Shown here: piece by piece, positions 25,175-36,300 of the stretch | Layout: every line of letters starts with the position of its first letter | Numbering within the stretch: position 1 is the stretch's first letter | Source of the DNA: Manihot esculenta | Taxonomy: Eukaryota > Streptophyta > Magnoliopsida > Malpighiales > Euphorbiaceae | Length of the DNA stretch: 64,000 nt | Reading direction: 5' to 3' | NCBI RefSeq assembly: GCF_001659605.2 | Contig: NC_035174.2 | Coordinates: 20,024,927-20,088,926 of the forward strand | Made by a program: the position numbers and the translations under genes | The notes under the pieces: model-generated | What the model was told of the DNA's origin: nothing | The model's database searches: none | Seen by the model: the letters and a program-made list of their open reading frames with translations, nothing else

Positions 25175-25259
25175 TAAGGTTTAACCTGGTGGAAAGTGCA
25201 TTCTGTAGTCTTGAAATGTCTAAGGTTCGACTCCCCCAATCCCTATTTCAAAAAAAAAA
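25175..25259 (+). repeat. SINE-like element with intact B box
   Basis: TAACCTGGTGG (25182-25192) fits a tRNA A box. GGTTCGACTCC (25224-25234) is a perfect pol III B box. CCAATCCCTATTTC and an A-run follow (25250-25259). The spacing suits a tRNA-derived SINE head. It is too short and imperfect to fold as a tRNA gene. Confidence 0.5.
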
Positions 25260-25338
25260 TATTTTAATTTTTATTTATTTCTCATATATATTTATGTATT
25301 TTAAAAATAATTAATTATAAGTTGTAGTACAGAATAAC

Positions 25339-25380
<42 letters not shown>

Positions 25381-26266
25381 GAAAGGAGGGGAATTTCCAT
25401 ATTATATTATAATTGGACGCAGCCAGGCCACCTATTGTTGATTATACATCAGTAAATTCTTAATCTTTACATGAGGAATAGACAAAATAGAAACATTTCA
25501 AATATAAAAATAATTAAAATTAAAAATGTAAGATATATTTAGTTAATTTAAACATTTCAAATGTTAATTTTTACTATCGAGATTAAGTAATAAGTTTTTT
25601 CAAAATTATATAAACTAAATAATTTTTTATATTAATTTAAAATTAATTTTTATTAAACATTTCAAATTAATATTTTAATTAACTTTTACTATAGAGACTA
25701 AATAATAATTTTTTTATAATAATTTTAAATTATTGTCACACTATTATTTTAATAATATTAAGATAATAATTTCATAGTTACCGTGAAAATACTATTGTTT
25801 TAATCCTAGAATATAGTAGTAAGACCTTTATAAATAATATTTTTATTATACTAAAATAAAATTGTAAATAAAACAATTTACTATAAAACATTATATTTCT
25901 TTAAAAATTATTCAATATTTTTCAAATAACTAATATAATTTATTATCGAAAATTAATAATTTTAAATAAAATAAATTTATAAGATTATTAATTTTAAAAT
26001 TCTTATTGCATTAGGATATGTAACGTTTTCTTTACCGACGATCTATATTACTACCAAACATATATTAACAATAATTTTATTAAATAAAAATTAGTAAATA
26101 AAGTAAAAAAAATTCTCATTCTACTACCAAATTTATAATATATAGTAAAATTAACTAAAATATTGTAATATTTCTATAGCAATTTAATATTATGATAATG
26201 AGAGACTGAATTTAATTGTTTATTAAGATAATATATAATAAATTTTATATAAACAATTAATAAATA
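25260..26266. other. AT-rich intergenic DNA with a 38-nt T run
   Basis: A T homopolymer at about 25341-25378 may be the tail of a reverse-inserted retroposon or a low-complexity expansion. No gene was seen. Confidence 0.55.
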
Positions 26267-26271
26267 TATAT

Positions 26272-26724
26272 TGATGACTGCCGGACTTTCTCAACTCTAA
26301 GCGAGGTCGGACCCAAGAGAAGAGTACAGGCCCAAAGCCCTTCTTGCCCTCCTTAAGTTGACCGGTCTAGCATCTTAATCCCTGATCCGAACACGCAAGG
26401 CAGGTCGGGTCCATCGTAAGTCTTGGTCCACTATGAAGTAATCCAGTCCGGTAATGTGACGTGAGAGAGAATGGCTGGCCTAGTCACTTCGCAACTCTGT
26501 CCACATGCGCGCCGAGGGAATTAAATGACAGCCTGGCATGGAAAGGGGTTCTGATGCATCCGTATGTATGATCTAAGTAATAGAGACAGGTGATACTGTA
26601 GCAGAGAGACCGTTGACGTCACTAGCAGACAAAAGGAAAAGGGATATAAGAGAAGGAACATATTCCTCTCTATCTAAGCTTACACTCATACTGTAAAACC
26701 CTTTTTCTGGATCTCAAAACATCA
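26272..26724 (+). repeat. 5' LTR of the Tat-type element
   Basis: Starts TGATGACTGCCGGACTT and ends AAACATCA just before the primer-binding site. It is clearly homologous to 46320-46746 and to 48055-48528 (shared AAGTAATCCAGTCCGGT, ACATGCGCGC, GGCACTGTAGCA-type strings). GGATATAAG at about 26642 may be the TATA element. Confidence 0.85.
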
Positions 26725-26743
26725 ATTGGCGCCGTCTGTGAGA
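26725..26743 (+). promoter_or_regulatory. Primer-binding site (TTGGCGCCGTCTGTG type)
   Basis: ATTGGCGCCGTCTGTGAGA directly follows the LTR. It is not the initiator-Met type. The TGGCGCCG start is typical of Tat/Athila relatives, and the same string follows the LTR at 48529. Confidence 0.75.
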
Positions 26744-26747
26744 AGAA

Positions 26748-28482
26748 ATGAGATCTTTTCATCACCAGAGTTCCGTTCTCGTAATACCCATTGAGATCCA
26801 CATGGTAAACCATAACGAAAACCATATCAATAAAACCCCAAACGACCTGAGCTCTGCTCAAGAAGGGCAGCAGTTCTCTTTCTCTAGTCCTACAACTCTC
26901 ACTAACCCACCACCAATGCTGTTTAACCCCTCGCCGAGCTCTGCAGGGAATGCACCCAAAACCACCATATCCAACCAAGAGCTTCAGACCATGGCACTTC
27001 AGCTACAGAACACTGCCCACTGGCTGGGGCAGATAATGCAACAAAGGGGTCTCAATACCCCATTGAACATACCCCTGTAGCTGAAGGAGCCTACACCACC
27101 GAGCCTCAACCCACCTTTAACCACCAAATCCCGCAGAAAAGTAGCCGGAGGATCGGAGAAGGGAGTGGGGGAGCTGATAAAGATGAAGAGTCAGCAGCTA
27201 GGGCTCGAGGGAGAAGGGTGAAGGAGCTCATCGAGAATGATGAGGCAGAAAGCTATTATGCAGAAACGGCCAGGAGGACAGAGAGCAAAGCATGGAGGGA
27301 TGGGTACCACCTGGAGAAGAGGCCGAGACAGGAGGAGGTGGACGTGGACCAGAAGTTACAAAATATGAAAGAACAGCTCCTGACCGAGCTGGAGGCAAAG
27401 GACCATAGTCAGACCCTCTTGCCCACGTCTTCAACATTTTCGGGGTAGATCCAATAGGAGACCATCCCTAAGAAGTTCATGATGCCACCCATGGCAATGT
27501 ATGACGAAGCTGGGAATCCGAGGGAGCATATTCTTGACTATAAGACATGCATGGAGCTACAAACTCTGTCGGATGCCTTGATGTGCAAGGTATTCCCCAC
27601 AACCCTTATCAGACCAGCAAGGGCCTGGTTCAATAGTCTGGAGGCCGAAAACATTAGAAGTTTTTGAGACCTTGCCAACATCTTCATCAGCCGGTTCATA
27701 ACGGGGTTCCAGTTGAGAGAAAGACCAGTTATTTGAAGACCGTTCGGTAGAGGAAGAATGAGTCCTTAAGGGAGTATGTGGCCCGTTTCAATACAGAAGC
27801 CCTGCAGATCCCGGAGCTGGATGAAAGCTAGGCTGTAGAAGCCATGCAGAAGGGGACCACCTCCACTGAGTTCTTCGGATCGCTATGCAGGAATCCACCC
27901 ACTACCTTGGCTGAACTAATGAAGAGAGCCGAGAAGTATATAAGGCAAGATGACGCCTTGACAACCAGCAGGTTTGCCAGGGAGGCTACAGACAGGGGGA
28001 AAGCGATAGAGGAAAGGAGGTCGGAGAGACCAGAGGAAAGACAAAATAATGGGCCTGAGGTGTAGAGGCCGCCCTAGGATAGGAGGGAGCAAAGAGCGTA
28101 TCCACCTCGGATCCTTGAGGCAATAACTCCCCTCAATGCACCCAGAACCGAAGTGCTCATGGCAGTTCAAGATAATGATTTCCTCCAATGGCCCAGGCCC
28201 ATGAAAGACAATGTTGCCCAGAGGGATCCTGACAAGTACTGCCAATACCACTGGACTCATGGCCATGATACCAACAACTGCTATCAACTGATCAGCGAGA
28301 TAGAGAGGCTAATAAAGAGGGGGCATCTCTAGAACTTCGTGAAGAAACCAGAAGGAGAGAGGTCCCAGCAAAATGCCATAGCTGAAAGGCCCCGTAGACA
28401 AGGAGTAGGGCCCGTGAACGACGACTCCAACGGAACTATCAATATGATCGTAGAAGGGATTGGAGGCCGGATGACGCCCTGA
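26748..28482 (+). pseudogene. Gag of the Tat-type element (broken)
   Basis: It starts at ATG 26748 and reads about 110 codons to a TAG. It continues after a frame change (27218 on) to the gag core: MPPMAMYDEAGNPREHILD, MCKVFPTTL, ARAWFNSLEA and FISRFI. Later pieces give EALQIPELDE and TTLAELMKRAEKYIRQDDAL. The nucleocapsid-like box KYCQYHWTHGHDTNNC is followed by LISEIERLIKRGHL and GTINMIVEGIGG. Several stops and at least two shifts break it. The coding match stops at about 28465, where antisense Argonaute sequence begins, and the protease that normally follows is missing. Confidence 0.75.
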
Positions 28483-29042
28483 ATACAATATCAAGAACTC
28501 ATACGGTTTCTTATAGAGCATCTGCTTGTCTGCCATACAAAAATTGTTGCAAATGATGAAGGTCCGCCTTAGACGAAAATTTGATTGCCACTTGTCTTTC
28601 CCTCTTGGATGAACTAGAAGACCCATCTGCATTACCTTTCTCAGCCAGCTTGACAATAAATTCTTTAGATTTAAAAGACAGAGGCCCTGCGGTATAGATG
28701 CTTTTCTTGCCATCATAAGCAGGCATTTGGCTGCCTAAGTGTGATTCGTGATACATATGAACAAGCTCAGATATTATATCTCTATTTACTTCCTTTGGAG
28801 TTACTTCAGGAGTTATGGTAACATCATATTGGCAGAGATCTTTGTCTGCGACTTCGACCAAGAAATGGTTCGCCTTAACCATGCACTTCATGCCGATAGT
28901 CCCAAATCCAAGCCTCGACGGGAAACGAACAGCCTCGGTCCCTTGATCTCCAGTTGACAGCTTTTGCTCGACCTCTCGACGAATCTCCTCCACCGTCGAA
29001 CTCGAGGCAGCCGCCTTAGACGGCGATGCTCGCGATGAAGGA
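28468..29042 (-). pseudogene. AGO5-like fragment: Captured ARGONAUTE fragment (AGO5-like N domain), antisense to the retroelement
   Basis: On the - strand about 190 codons read continuously: a Ser/Ala-rich N-terminal stretch, VEEIRREVEQKL, EAVRFPSRLGFGTIG, KANHFLVEVADKDLCQYDV, ITPEVTPKEVNRDIISELV, SHLGSQMPAYDGKKSIYTAG, PLSFKSKEFIVKLAEKG, and ADLHHLQQFLYGRQADA. The end is two stop codons (TAA, TGA) set in a recognisable ETVxVLDIVFRAS. This is the N domain and first linker of a plant Argonaute. KEFIVKL and FLVEVADKDL fit the AGO5/MEL1 clade better than AGO1. PAZ, MID and PIWI are absent. No intron interrupts it. The right junction falls where integrase tail codons begin at 29046, and the left junction at about 28468 meets gag. 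The - strand frame runs on past 29042 only by reading integrase DNA backwards. Confidence 0.88.
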
Positions 29043-29045
29043 GCC

Positions 29046-29207
29046 GTAAGAAAAAGAGCAGCAATAGGGAAACTGGCACCGACTTGGGAGGGCCCCTTCA
29101 GAATAATTAAAGTTATCAAACCTGGAGTATACCAGATTGAAGACCTACAAGGGAACCCAAAACCCCATGCTTAGAATATCCAACATCTGAAGAGGTACTT
29201 TCCTTAA
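29046..29207 (+). pseudogene. Integrase C-terminal tail of the Tat-type element
   Basis: In frame it reads KRAAIGKLAPTWEGPFRII, KVIKPGVYQIEDLQGNPKP, HA, a TAG where Trp is expected, then NIQHLKRYFP and TAA. The W-E-G-P-F and final W-N-x-x-x-L-R-x-Y positions mark the end of gypsy pol. Only this last 54-codon piece of pol is present. Confidence 0.8.
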
Positions 29208-29321
29208 AATACATGCAATATAATGTAAACATTTGTACTCTGAGAAATATGAATGAAATAAACGAAGCTATTTCTATCACTATGTGTCTCAATTGTCTCT
29301 TTAAAAAGAAAAGAACAGGCA
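29208..29321 (+). other. Spacer between pol tail and tandem repeats
   Basis: Short AT-rich 3' untranslated sequence. No feature was recognised. Confidence 0.5.
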
Positions 29322-30720
29322 CTTGAAGCCCTCAGTGAGATAGGTAATTGGCCTCGAAAAATGACCGCTAACACCAAAAAACTAAGCTGAGAGGGATTGA
29401 AGCCCTAAGTAAGGTGGGTGAATGGGATCGAAAAATGACTCCTAGCACCAAAAAATCAAGCTACGAGGATGAAACGACAGTAAGGCCATAGAGCCTGAAT
29501 CCTAAACGTAGCCCTTAGTGAGGTGGGTGACTGGTATCGAAAAATGACTCCCAGCACCAAAAAACTGAGCTGAGAGGATGAAGTGACAGTAAAGCCACAG
29601 AGCCTGAATCCTAAATGAAGCCCTCAATGAGGTGGGTGACTGGCATCAAAAAATGACTCCCAGCACCAAAAAACCGAGTTGAGAGGATGAAGCGACAGTA
29701 AGGCCATAGAGCCTGAATCCTAAATGAAGCCCTCAATGAGGTGGGTGACTGGCATCGGTAAATGACCCCAGCACTACAAAACCGGCTGAGAGGATGAAGC
29801 GATAGTAGGGCCAAAGAGCCTGAATCTTAAGTGAAGCCCTCAGTGAGATGGGTGACTGACATCGGAAAATGACCCCAAGCACCAAAAAATCAAGCTGAGA
29901 GGATGAAGCGACAGTAAGGCCACAGAGCCTGAATCCTAAACGAAGCCCTCAGTGAGGTGGGTGACTGGCATCGAAAAATGACCCCCAGTACCAAAAAAAT
30001 GAGCTGAGAGGATGAAGCGATAGTAAGACCAAAAAGCCTGAATCCTAAGTGAAGCCCTTAGTGAGGTGGGTGACTGACATCGATAAATGACCCCCAGCAC
30101 CAAAAAACCGAGCTGAGAGGATGAAGTGATAGTAAGGCTAAAGAGCCTGAATCCTAAGTGAAGCCCTTAGTGAGGTGAGTGACTGGTATCGGAAAATGAC
30201 CCCAGCACTACAAAATCGAGCTGAGAGGATGAAGCGACAATAGGGCCAAAGAGCCTGAATCTTAAGTGAAGCCCTCAGTGAGGTGGGTGACTGGCATCAG
30301 AAAATGACCCCAGCACCAAAAAATCAAGCTGAGAGGATGAAGCGACAGTAAGGCCACAGAGCCTAAATCCTAAACGAAGCCCTCAGTGAGATGGGTGACT
30401 GACATCGGAAAATGACCCCTAGCACCAAAAAACCGAGCTGAGAGGATGAAGCGACATAAAGCCAAAAAGTCTGAATCCTAAGTGAAGCCCTTAGTGAGAT
30501 AGGTGACTGGCATCAAAAAATAACCCTCATCACCACAAAACTGAGCTGAGAGGATGAAGCGACAGTAGGGCCAAAGAGCCTGAATCCTAAGTGAAGCCCT
30601 CAGTGAGGTGGGTGATTGACCTCGAAAAATGACGCCAACACCATAAATTCGAGCTGAGAGGATGAAACGACAATAAGGCCCTTAAGCCTGAATCCCATGC
30701 AAGGCTAAAATAGCCTAGAA
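29322..30720. repeat. Tandem repeat array, about 12 units of ~110 bp
   Basis: The units share GAAGCCCTCAGTGAGGTGGG, TGACTGGCATCG, AAAATGACCCCCAGCACC, GAGCTGAGAGGATGAAGCGA and CAGTAAGGCC..AGAGCCTGAA. Most are 105-111 bp apart. The second unit is short (about 75 bp). Units differ at a few per cent to about 15 per cent of sites by eye. It occupies the 3' untranslated region of a Tat element. Confidence 0.92.
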
Positions 30721-31937
30721 GCGACAGTAAGGCCACTGAGCCTGAATCCTGCAAAAGATCAAGACTGAGCTCAGAAGAGAATCAAATGCAAAAAGGACCA
30801 AGCTAGAAGAAAAGAAAAAGTCAACTAACAAAAATAATGGTTGCAAGCCTCCACCCACCAGAAAAGACTGGGGCAAAATGAAAATGTGAATAAAAGAACC
30901 GAGTTGTAACCCAAACTTGGCTCAACACTAAACCAAGGGAGCCAGTCCGAACTCAAAGATCAAGGCATTTTAAAAACTGGAAAACAAAAATACAAACTTG
31001 CGAGCTCGATTAAGCGGACGGGCTCACTAGCTAGACGGACTCGCTACGTGTGGATAACCAAGCCTAATAAAACCAAAAAGCGGAAGAAATAGTCAAGAGT
31101 CAAATTCCCTATGAGGAAGGGTCCACAGGCATAAAATACGCAAGAGAATAAAATAAGAACAAAAAGACCGTGCTCCCAGCTCGGATTAGCTCCCAATGAA
31201 TAAACACTCAACAAAATAAGAAAAGCAATAGGAGACCAAGCTCTACATCGCAGCAAGGTGCACGGCCAGACTGCAATAACTGTAAAAAAGGTACAATCGA
31301 AAAGGATAAGGCACCCTGAGCTTGTGACGAGAATGAGACTTAAAATCGTTTAAGGTATGATACTTATGCAAACAAATTATCTTTCTAAGTATTGTATGTC
31401 CAAGCTCACAACACCGAAGGCATTGCGAGCCAAAAGACGAGAATGCCCTCATCCAAATAAGAAAAACTAGCGAATAAGAAGTCCAACCTATTGCCAAGCT
31501 CTCAGCTCGGGTCAGCTCAATTGGCAAAGTCATAGAAGAGACAGCCTAGTTCGTTGATTACCCAAAGATAAGTGAGTTGAAGTATCGTTAAGGGCGCATA
31601 TTATTAAAGGCCTTTATTATTAAGTTAAGTTAGAAAAATTTCACAAGTGAGACAGAGAAGAGGGATTCCAGTCTTATAAAGTATGGGCAGATCGGCAAAG
31701 CCAGTGAGGCAGTCTGAAGGAAAAATAATCTAAGTATAAGTGAGGAAGGAGCCGAGGTGAAATCTCACTCATCGTCAGACACACATCTCCAGATCGACAT
31801 ACATTCAAGCGTCAAAGTAAAAGGACAAAGAGATAAAGAGACAGAGAGTACAAATGCAAGTACATAGAGATTCAATAAAATTTTATTTATCTATTCATTC
31901 ATTCAGGGGTACAGGAGATGAGCCCGAATGGGCAAGA
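30721..31937. other. Element-internal non-coding spacer
   Basis: Purine-rich, with no coding frame of note. AGCTCGG-type strings recur. It ends at the CTACT target site (31938-31942) of the nested Athila element. Confidence 0.5.
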
Positions 31938-31942
31938 CTACT

Positions 31943-33608
31943 TGACTCGCGGTTGTCGAAGCCGGTCAAAAATAACCTCTACAGTTATCAACAATTTTAC
32001 AACTGCAGATAGTGTTAAAGGATCGAATCCACAGAGAATTGAATACTTATCTATTTTTCCCAAACAAGATCAACTGAAAGCACAATTGGGGGTAAGTAAC
32101 TGAAGGCAAATCAAAAGTAAAGTGCAATAAAGTAAAAGGGGGGGTTTTGAGATTGATTTGACTAACAACTATTGAAAGAAATTAAAATAGCAAGTAATCA
32201 AAATAAAAGAGAAAATCAATATGAGAAAGGTTAGTTGAAGATATGGATCCACCTTGATTGTTTGGATTGATCATTGAAATTTATGTTCTCTTGATTGGTT
32301 CAATAGATTAGTTATGGGGGTGGAAGACGCTTCTCACCACCATGTCTCTCCTTATGATTAAATCAATTAGGGAACGTCCTCTAATCAATTACTAATTAAC
32401 AAATTGCCAAGGAACGTCCTTGGGCCTTAGGCATCAAAACAATTGTCAATTGCATGAAGAAATAGAGAGATCCAATCCTAGCTACTCCAAACGCATGAAG
32501 ATGATGCTAGATCACACAATTCCTTAGTTTTTACACCAAGTGTTCTTAGGTCAGAATATTTCCAGCAATTACGGACTAAAAAATATCCCAACTAACAATC
32601 AATTAACTTTGCAATCAAGAATCAAGTGGCCAATTTGATCAAAACAACAAAGTAATCTTAGAATTAAGCACACAATTGCATGAATATTGAACAAACCAAA
32701 AGCAAACACTTTATGTTTAGATCTCACAATCCATAAAACAACCTTAGTTTCAACCAAACTTCAACTAGAATTAAGGGTTTCAGCCACTCATGGCTGAACC
32801 AAAACAGAAAAATAGAAGAGAGGGACAAGAAAGAAGAAGCGGCGGTGGAGAAGAGAAGGTGGAGGAGCGGCTGCTGAACCCTTGGAGGAGATGGGGTGAT
32901 CAAATATGAAAATCTGCCTCTTCTTGTCTTCATAAGACCTTTAAATATGTCTTGAGAGGTTGTCTAGGATTTCTTGGGTGTCCATGCATCTTTTAAAGAT
33001 TGCCCAAAGTGCCTTTGGTCAATATGTGCCTTCTTTGTGCATGTGTGGAGTTGCAAGGACTTTTTGGTCTTTTAATTGCTGCCCAAGTGTGTCCAAGAAG
33101 TTTCCTTCACATTATTCTTGCCACCCATGCACTAAAGAGGAAGGTGGAGCTTCCTTTTGAATTTTGAATGTGCATGGCATGAAGTGGGAAACATGTGATC
33201 TTCAAGATTTGGCTTCTTGAATAAGGAAGAGGCAATTAGGGAGGACTTTCGGCTGCCTAAACTTGTTTTCGAAAGCTAAACTTTCAGCTCTAGACGAGAC
33301 TTTTGGCCGCCGAAGGTGCCGCCAAAGATGGGTGACTTTCAGCTCTGGACGAGACTTTCGGTCGCCGAAGGTGCTTCCGAAGGTGGTTGAGTTTCGGTTC
33401 TGGACGAGCCTTTCGGCCGCCGAAGGAGCTTCCGAAGGTGGCTTTTCTAGATTTGGTACTTTTTGGCATTTTTGAGAGCATTTTTCTCTTGATTGTCTCT
33501 TTACACCTAATATCTTCAAAACATGATTAAAACCACAAAATTAGGTAGGAAAGGTGTAAATAAACATCAATAAGATCATGATAAAGTGGACTAAAATATG
33601 CTCTATCA
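31943..33608 (-). repeat. 3' LTR of the Athila-type element
   Basis: Runs from TGACTCGCGGTTG to GCTCTATCA on the + strand (TGATAGAGC to AGTCA in element sense). It pairs with 41126-42789 with few differences by eye. A cluster of palindromic TTCGGCGGC/GCCGCCGAA motifs lies at about 33245-33440. Confidence 0.92.
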
Positions 33609-33625
33609 AATACCCCCACACTTAG
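33609..33625 (-). promoter_or_regulatory. Polypurine tract of the Athila-type element
   Basis: AATACCCCCACACTT on the + strand, i.e. AAGTGTGGGGGTATT in element sense, directly before the 3' LTR. It primes plus-strand DNA synthesis. Confidence 0.75.
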
Positions 33626-34430
33626 CCTTTTGCTCGTCCTCAAGCAAATAAACATAGTCAAATAAGCTTTCTTTGTTCTAGAACCTTATTTCCACTTAAG
33701 CTCTTACTCAAGACACCTATTTTGAATCATTGCAGTGAAGAATATATGCATAAAAATTACTTACCTTCTTTCCTTGTTTTCCTTTGCTTACCATGGCTAG
33801 GATTTGTTTTCCTCAAGAGAGAGATCATACATGCACATTAATTTGTTAAGACTTTTTCTAGCTTTTGGATTGACTTGCCCTTACCTTGAAGTACTTTATT
33901 CAGCCTTTTGCACTTAGATGTTCCTTGAAAAAGTCACCAACCTTTTGACGTGAAGGTACATATTTGTGATACCCACCCCCAGTTACTCAGTTGGTCACCT
34001 TTCCAAGTGGCTACTAGCTTTGTTCTTAGTCTTTTGACCATTGGAACAGTTTTTTAATTTGTGCTTTTGAGGTCTTTGCCTTTGCTAAATTTTCTTTCTC
34101 TCAATGACTTGGGAAAATCAACACCAATTGCTAAAACAAGTCACATTAAGTTCATTCACACAATTTCAATTTATTCTCTCTAATGAGTATTATCAATATA
34201 TTTTTCACCATGGTAAACTCAAAGATTCAATTCAAAATGCAATTCTCAAACATGAATACAACTCACTACAATTGATTCAACATAAGTTTAAAGAGACATC
34301 ACATCAATAGGGTCATGGAAAGAAAAACTCATCCAACATAGTTCATCAGTTTGAGTAGAGCAAATCAAAAAGAAGAAGAAGGTTGTGGTTGTGTGTGTTT
34401 TATTGAAAGCATAAAGAAATTCAACTGTGG
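33626..34430 (-). other. Athila 3' internal non-coding region
   Basis: About 0.8 kb with no recognised coding sequence. Athila elements often carry a long non-coding or env-like region here, but no membrane-protein signature was seen. Confidence 0.45.
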
Positions 34431-34514
34431 CTATTCAATTGAAAAAAAAAATGCAAACTGAAAGGAGAAAAGAAAAAAATTTTGCAATCTGAAAGCATTG
34501 TGAATTCGCAGAAG

Positions 34515-34587
34515 ATGAAAGGAAGAAGAAGAAGAGAAGAAGAGAAGAAGAAGAGAAGAAGAAGAAAAGAGGAGGAGAAGAAGAGAT
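34515..34587. repeat. GAA/GAAGA-rich low-complexity tract
   Basis: Irregular GAAGAAGAAGAGAAGAAG repeat. Open frames of Ser/Leu across the other strand are artefacts of it. Confidence 0.85.
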
Positions 34588-34639
34588 ATGCACCCCACAC
34601 TTAAATCATGCATTGTCCTCAATGTATAAGAAACATAAA

Positions 34640-36067
34640 AGAACAAAGGAAACTGAATACTCCCCTTGGCTGTGGTGCATGGTGTGTGATTCCTATTCAG
34701 ACCGAGACAGTGGAATTTCTTCCACTACTTGCACTGCAAATCCTTCATAATATGGTTTCAGTCGATGCCCATTTACTTTAAAGATTTTTCAGTTTCTATG
34801 CTTTTGATGTCTATAGCTCCATGGGGGTAGGCATGTTCCACGATGAATGGCCCAATCCACTTAGATCGTAGTTTTTCTGGGAGCAATTTCAAATGAAAAT
34901 CAAAGAGTAGGACTTTTTCACCAACCTCAAATTATTTTCTGGAAAGATGACTGTCATGGGAGGCTTTGGTTTTTGTTTTGTAGTTCCAGGAGGTCTCATA
35001 TGCATCTTGTCTTATTTCCTCTAGCTCTTGCAGTTGCAACTTGCGATGTTGCCAGCTTCTTTAAGGTCCATATTGCAATTCTTTACAGCCCAATATGCCT
35101 TGTGTTCAAGCTCGACTGGAAGGTGACAAGCTTTTCCATAGATCAATATGTAAGGAGACATACCTATGGGAGTCTTGTAAGCTGTTCGGTAGGCCCATAA
35201 AGCATCTTCTAATCTGGCACTCCAATCCTTTCGGTTAGGAGAGACTGTCTTTTCAAGGATGGCCTTGATTTCTCCGTTGGATACTTCAGCTTGCCCATTT
35301 GTCTGAGGGTGGTAGGCTGTGGATGTTCTATGGATCACATTGTGTTTCCTGAGGAGGCTTTCCACTACCTTGTTGCAAAAATGGGTCCCTCTATCACTGA
35401 TGATTGCCATTGGTACTCCATGTCTAGCAAAGATGTGGGTCTTCACAAAGTCTACTACTGCCTTGGCATCATTAGTTTTTGTTGCCCTAGCTTCCACCCA
35501 TTTGGATACATAATCCACTGTAAGGATGATGTAGGTGTATCCAAAAGATGGTGGGAATGGGCCCATGAAGTCTATGCCCCAAACATCAAATACCTCACAG
35601 ACCATGATTGGGTTTTGTGGCATTTGATTTCTTTTGTTCAGATTTCTAGTTTGTTGACACCTGGCACATGATCTGCAAAACAGAAAAGCATCTCGAAAAA
35701 TAGTGGGCCAGAATAGGCCACTTTCAAGTATCTTATGGGCAGTTTTTCTTGGACCAAAGTGTCCTCCACAACTATATGAATGACAAAAAGTAAGCACATA
35801 AGTTATTTCTTGATCTGGAATACATCTCCTTATCATTTGGTCAGCACAATGTTTCCACAAATATGGCTCGTCCCAAACATAATACCTGGCATCTTTCTTT
35901 ATCTTGTCTTTGGTATGCTTAGGCATGTCAGATGGCAAGTTACTTGTGGCCAAGTAGTTCACCATGTTTGCGTACCATGGTTCATCAGATTGAGCAAGGA
36001 AGATTTGTTCAAGTAGGTCACCCTTATATTCTTCAGATTCTGAAAGGTGCTCTTGGCTTGACTGCAA
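34640..36067 (-). pseudogene. Athila-type integrase
   Basis: A 348-codon frame (35021-36067) reads [10 protein letters not shown], then the zinc-finger region [11 protein letters not shown] with CRSCARC. Next are the catalytic segments [10 protein letters not shown] (first Asp), IISDRGTHF (second Asp) and [15 protein letters not shown] (Glu). It goes on through [19 protein letters not shown] and [18 protein letters not shown] frame change at about 35060 separates the C-terminal part (YETSWNYKTKTKA, VGEKVLLFD, KWIGPF, PHGAIDI) down to about 34760. The DDE triad is visible, but the element has no reverse transcriptase upstream. Confidence 0.85.
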
Positions 36068-36300
36068 AGGCGGACTGGAAGAGCTTGCTTGCGTTGGAGT
36101 CTGTGGAACAAGATTCAGCGGCCGAAGGGTGGTGGAGTTCGGAGGCCGAATGTCAGTAGTTTTAGCAGGCGATGAGATTTGAGGTGAAGGGTTCGGCGGC
36201 TGAAGGGAGTTCAGCTTCGGTGGCTGAATGGTTGCTGAGTTCGGCGGCCGAGAGTCAGTAGAGTTCGGCTGCCAAAAGTTTTCAGTGTGCTAGGCAGGCT
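36068..36300 (-). other. Spacer replacing reverse transcriptase/RNase H, with TTCGGC-type motifs
   Basis: Between the protease-side sequence and integrase there are only about 230 bp, where roughly 1.5-2 kb of reverse transcriptase and RNase H would be expected. The stretch has repeated TTCGGCGGC and TTCGGTGGC strings and no polymerase motif. Confidence 0.6.

Noticed and set aside
25182..25234. Possible tRNA gene from A and B boxes
   Set aside because: No cloverleaf can be drawn and an A tail follows; a SINE-like element fits better.
28309..29119. A full-length - strand gene of up to 202 codons at the Argonaute fragment
   Set aside because: The outer parts of the frame are gag and integrase DNA read backwards. 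There are stops at the 3' side and PAZ, MID and PIWI are missing, so it is a fragment, not a gene.
29322..30720. Regular repeat array that could be taken for a CRISPR array
   Set aside because: The units are whole ~110-bp tandem copies without unique spacers, inside a plant retrotransposon.
34431..34646. Ser/Leu-rich 71-codon frame that looks like a membrane protein
   Set aside because: It is the reverse reading of a GAAGAA low-complexity tract.
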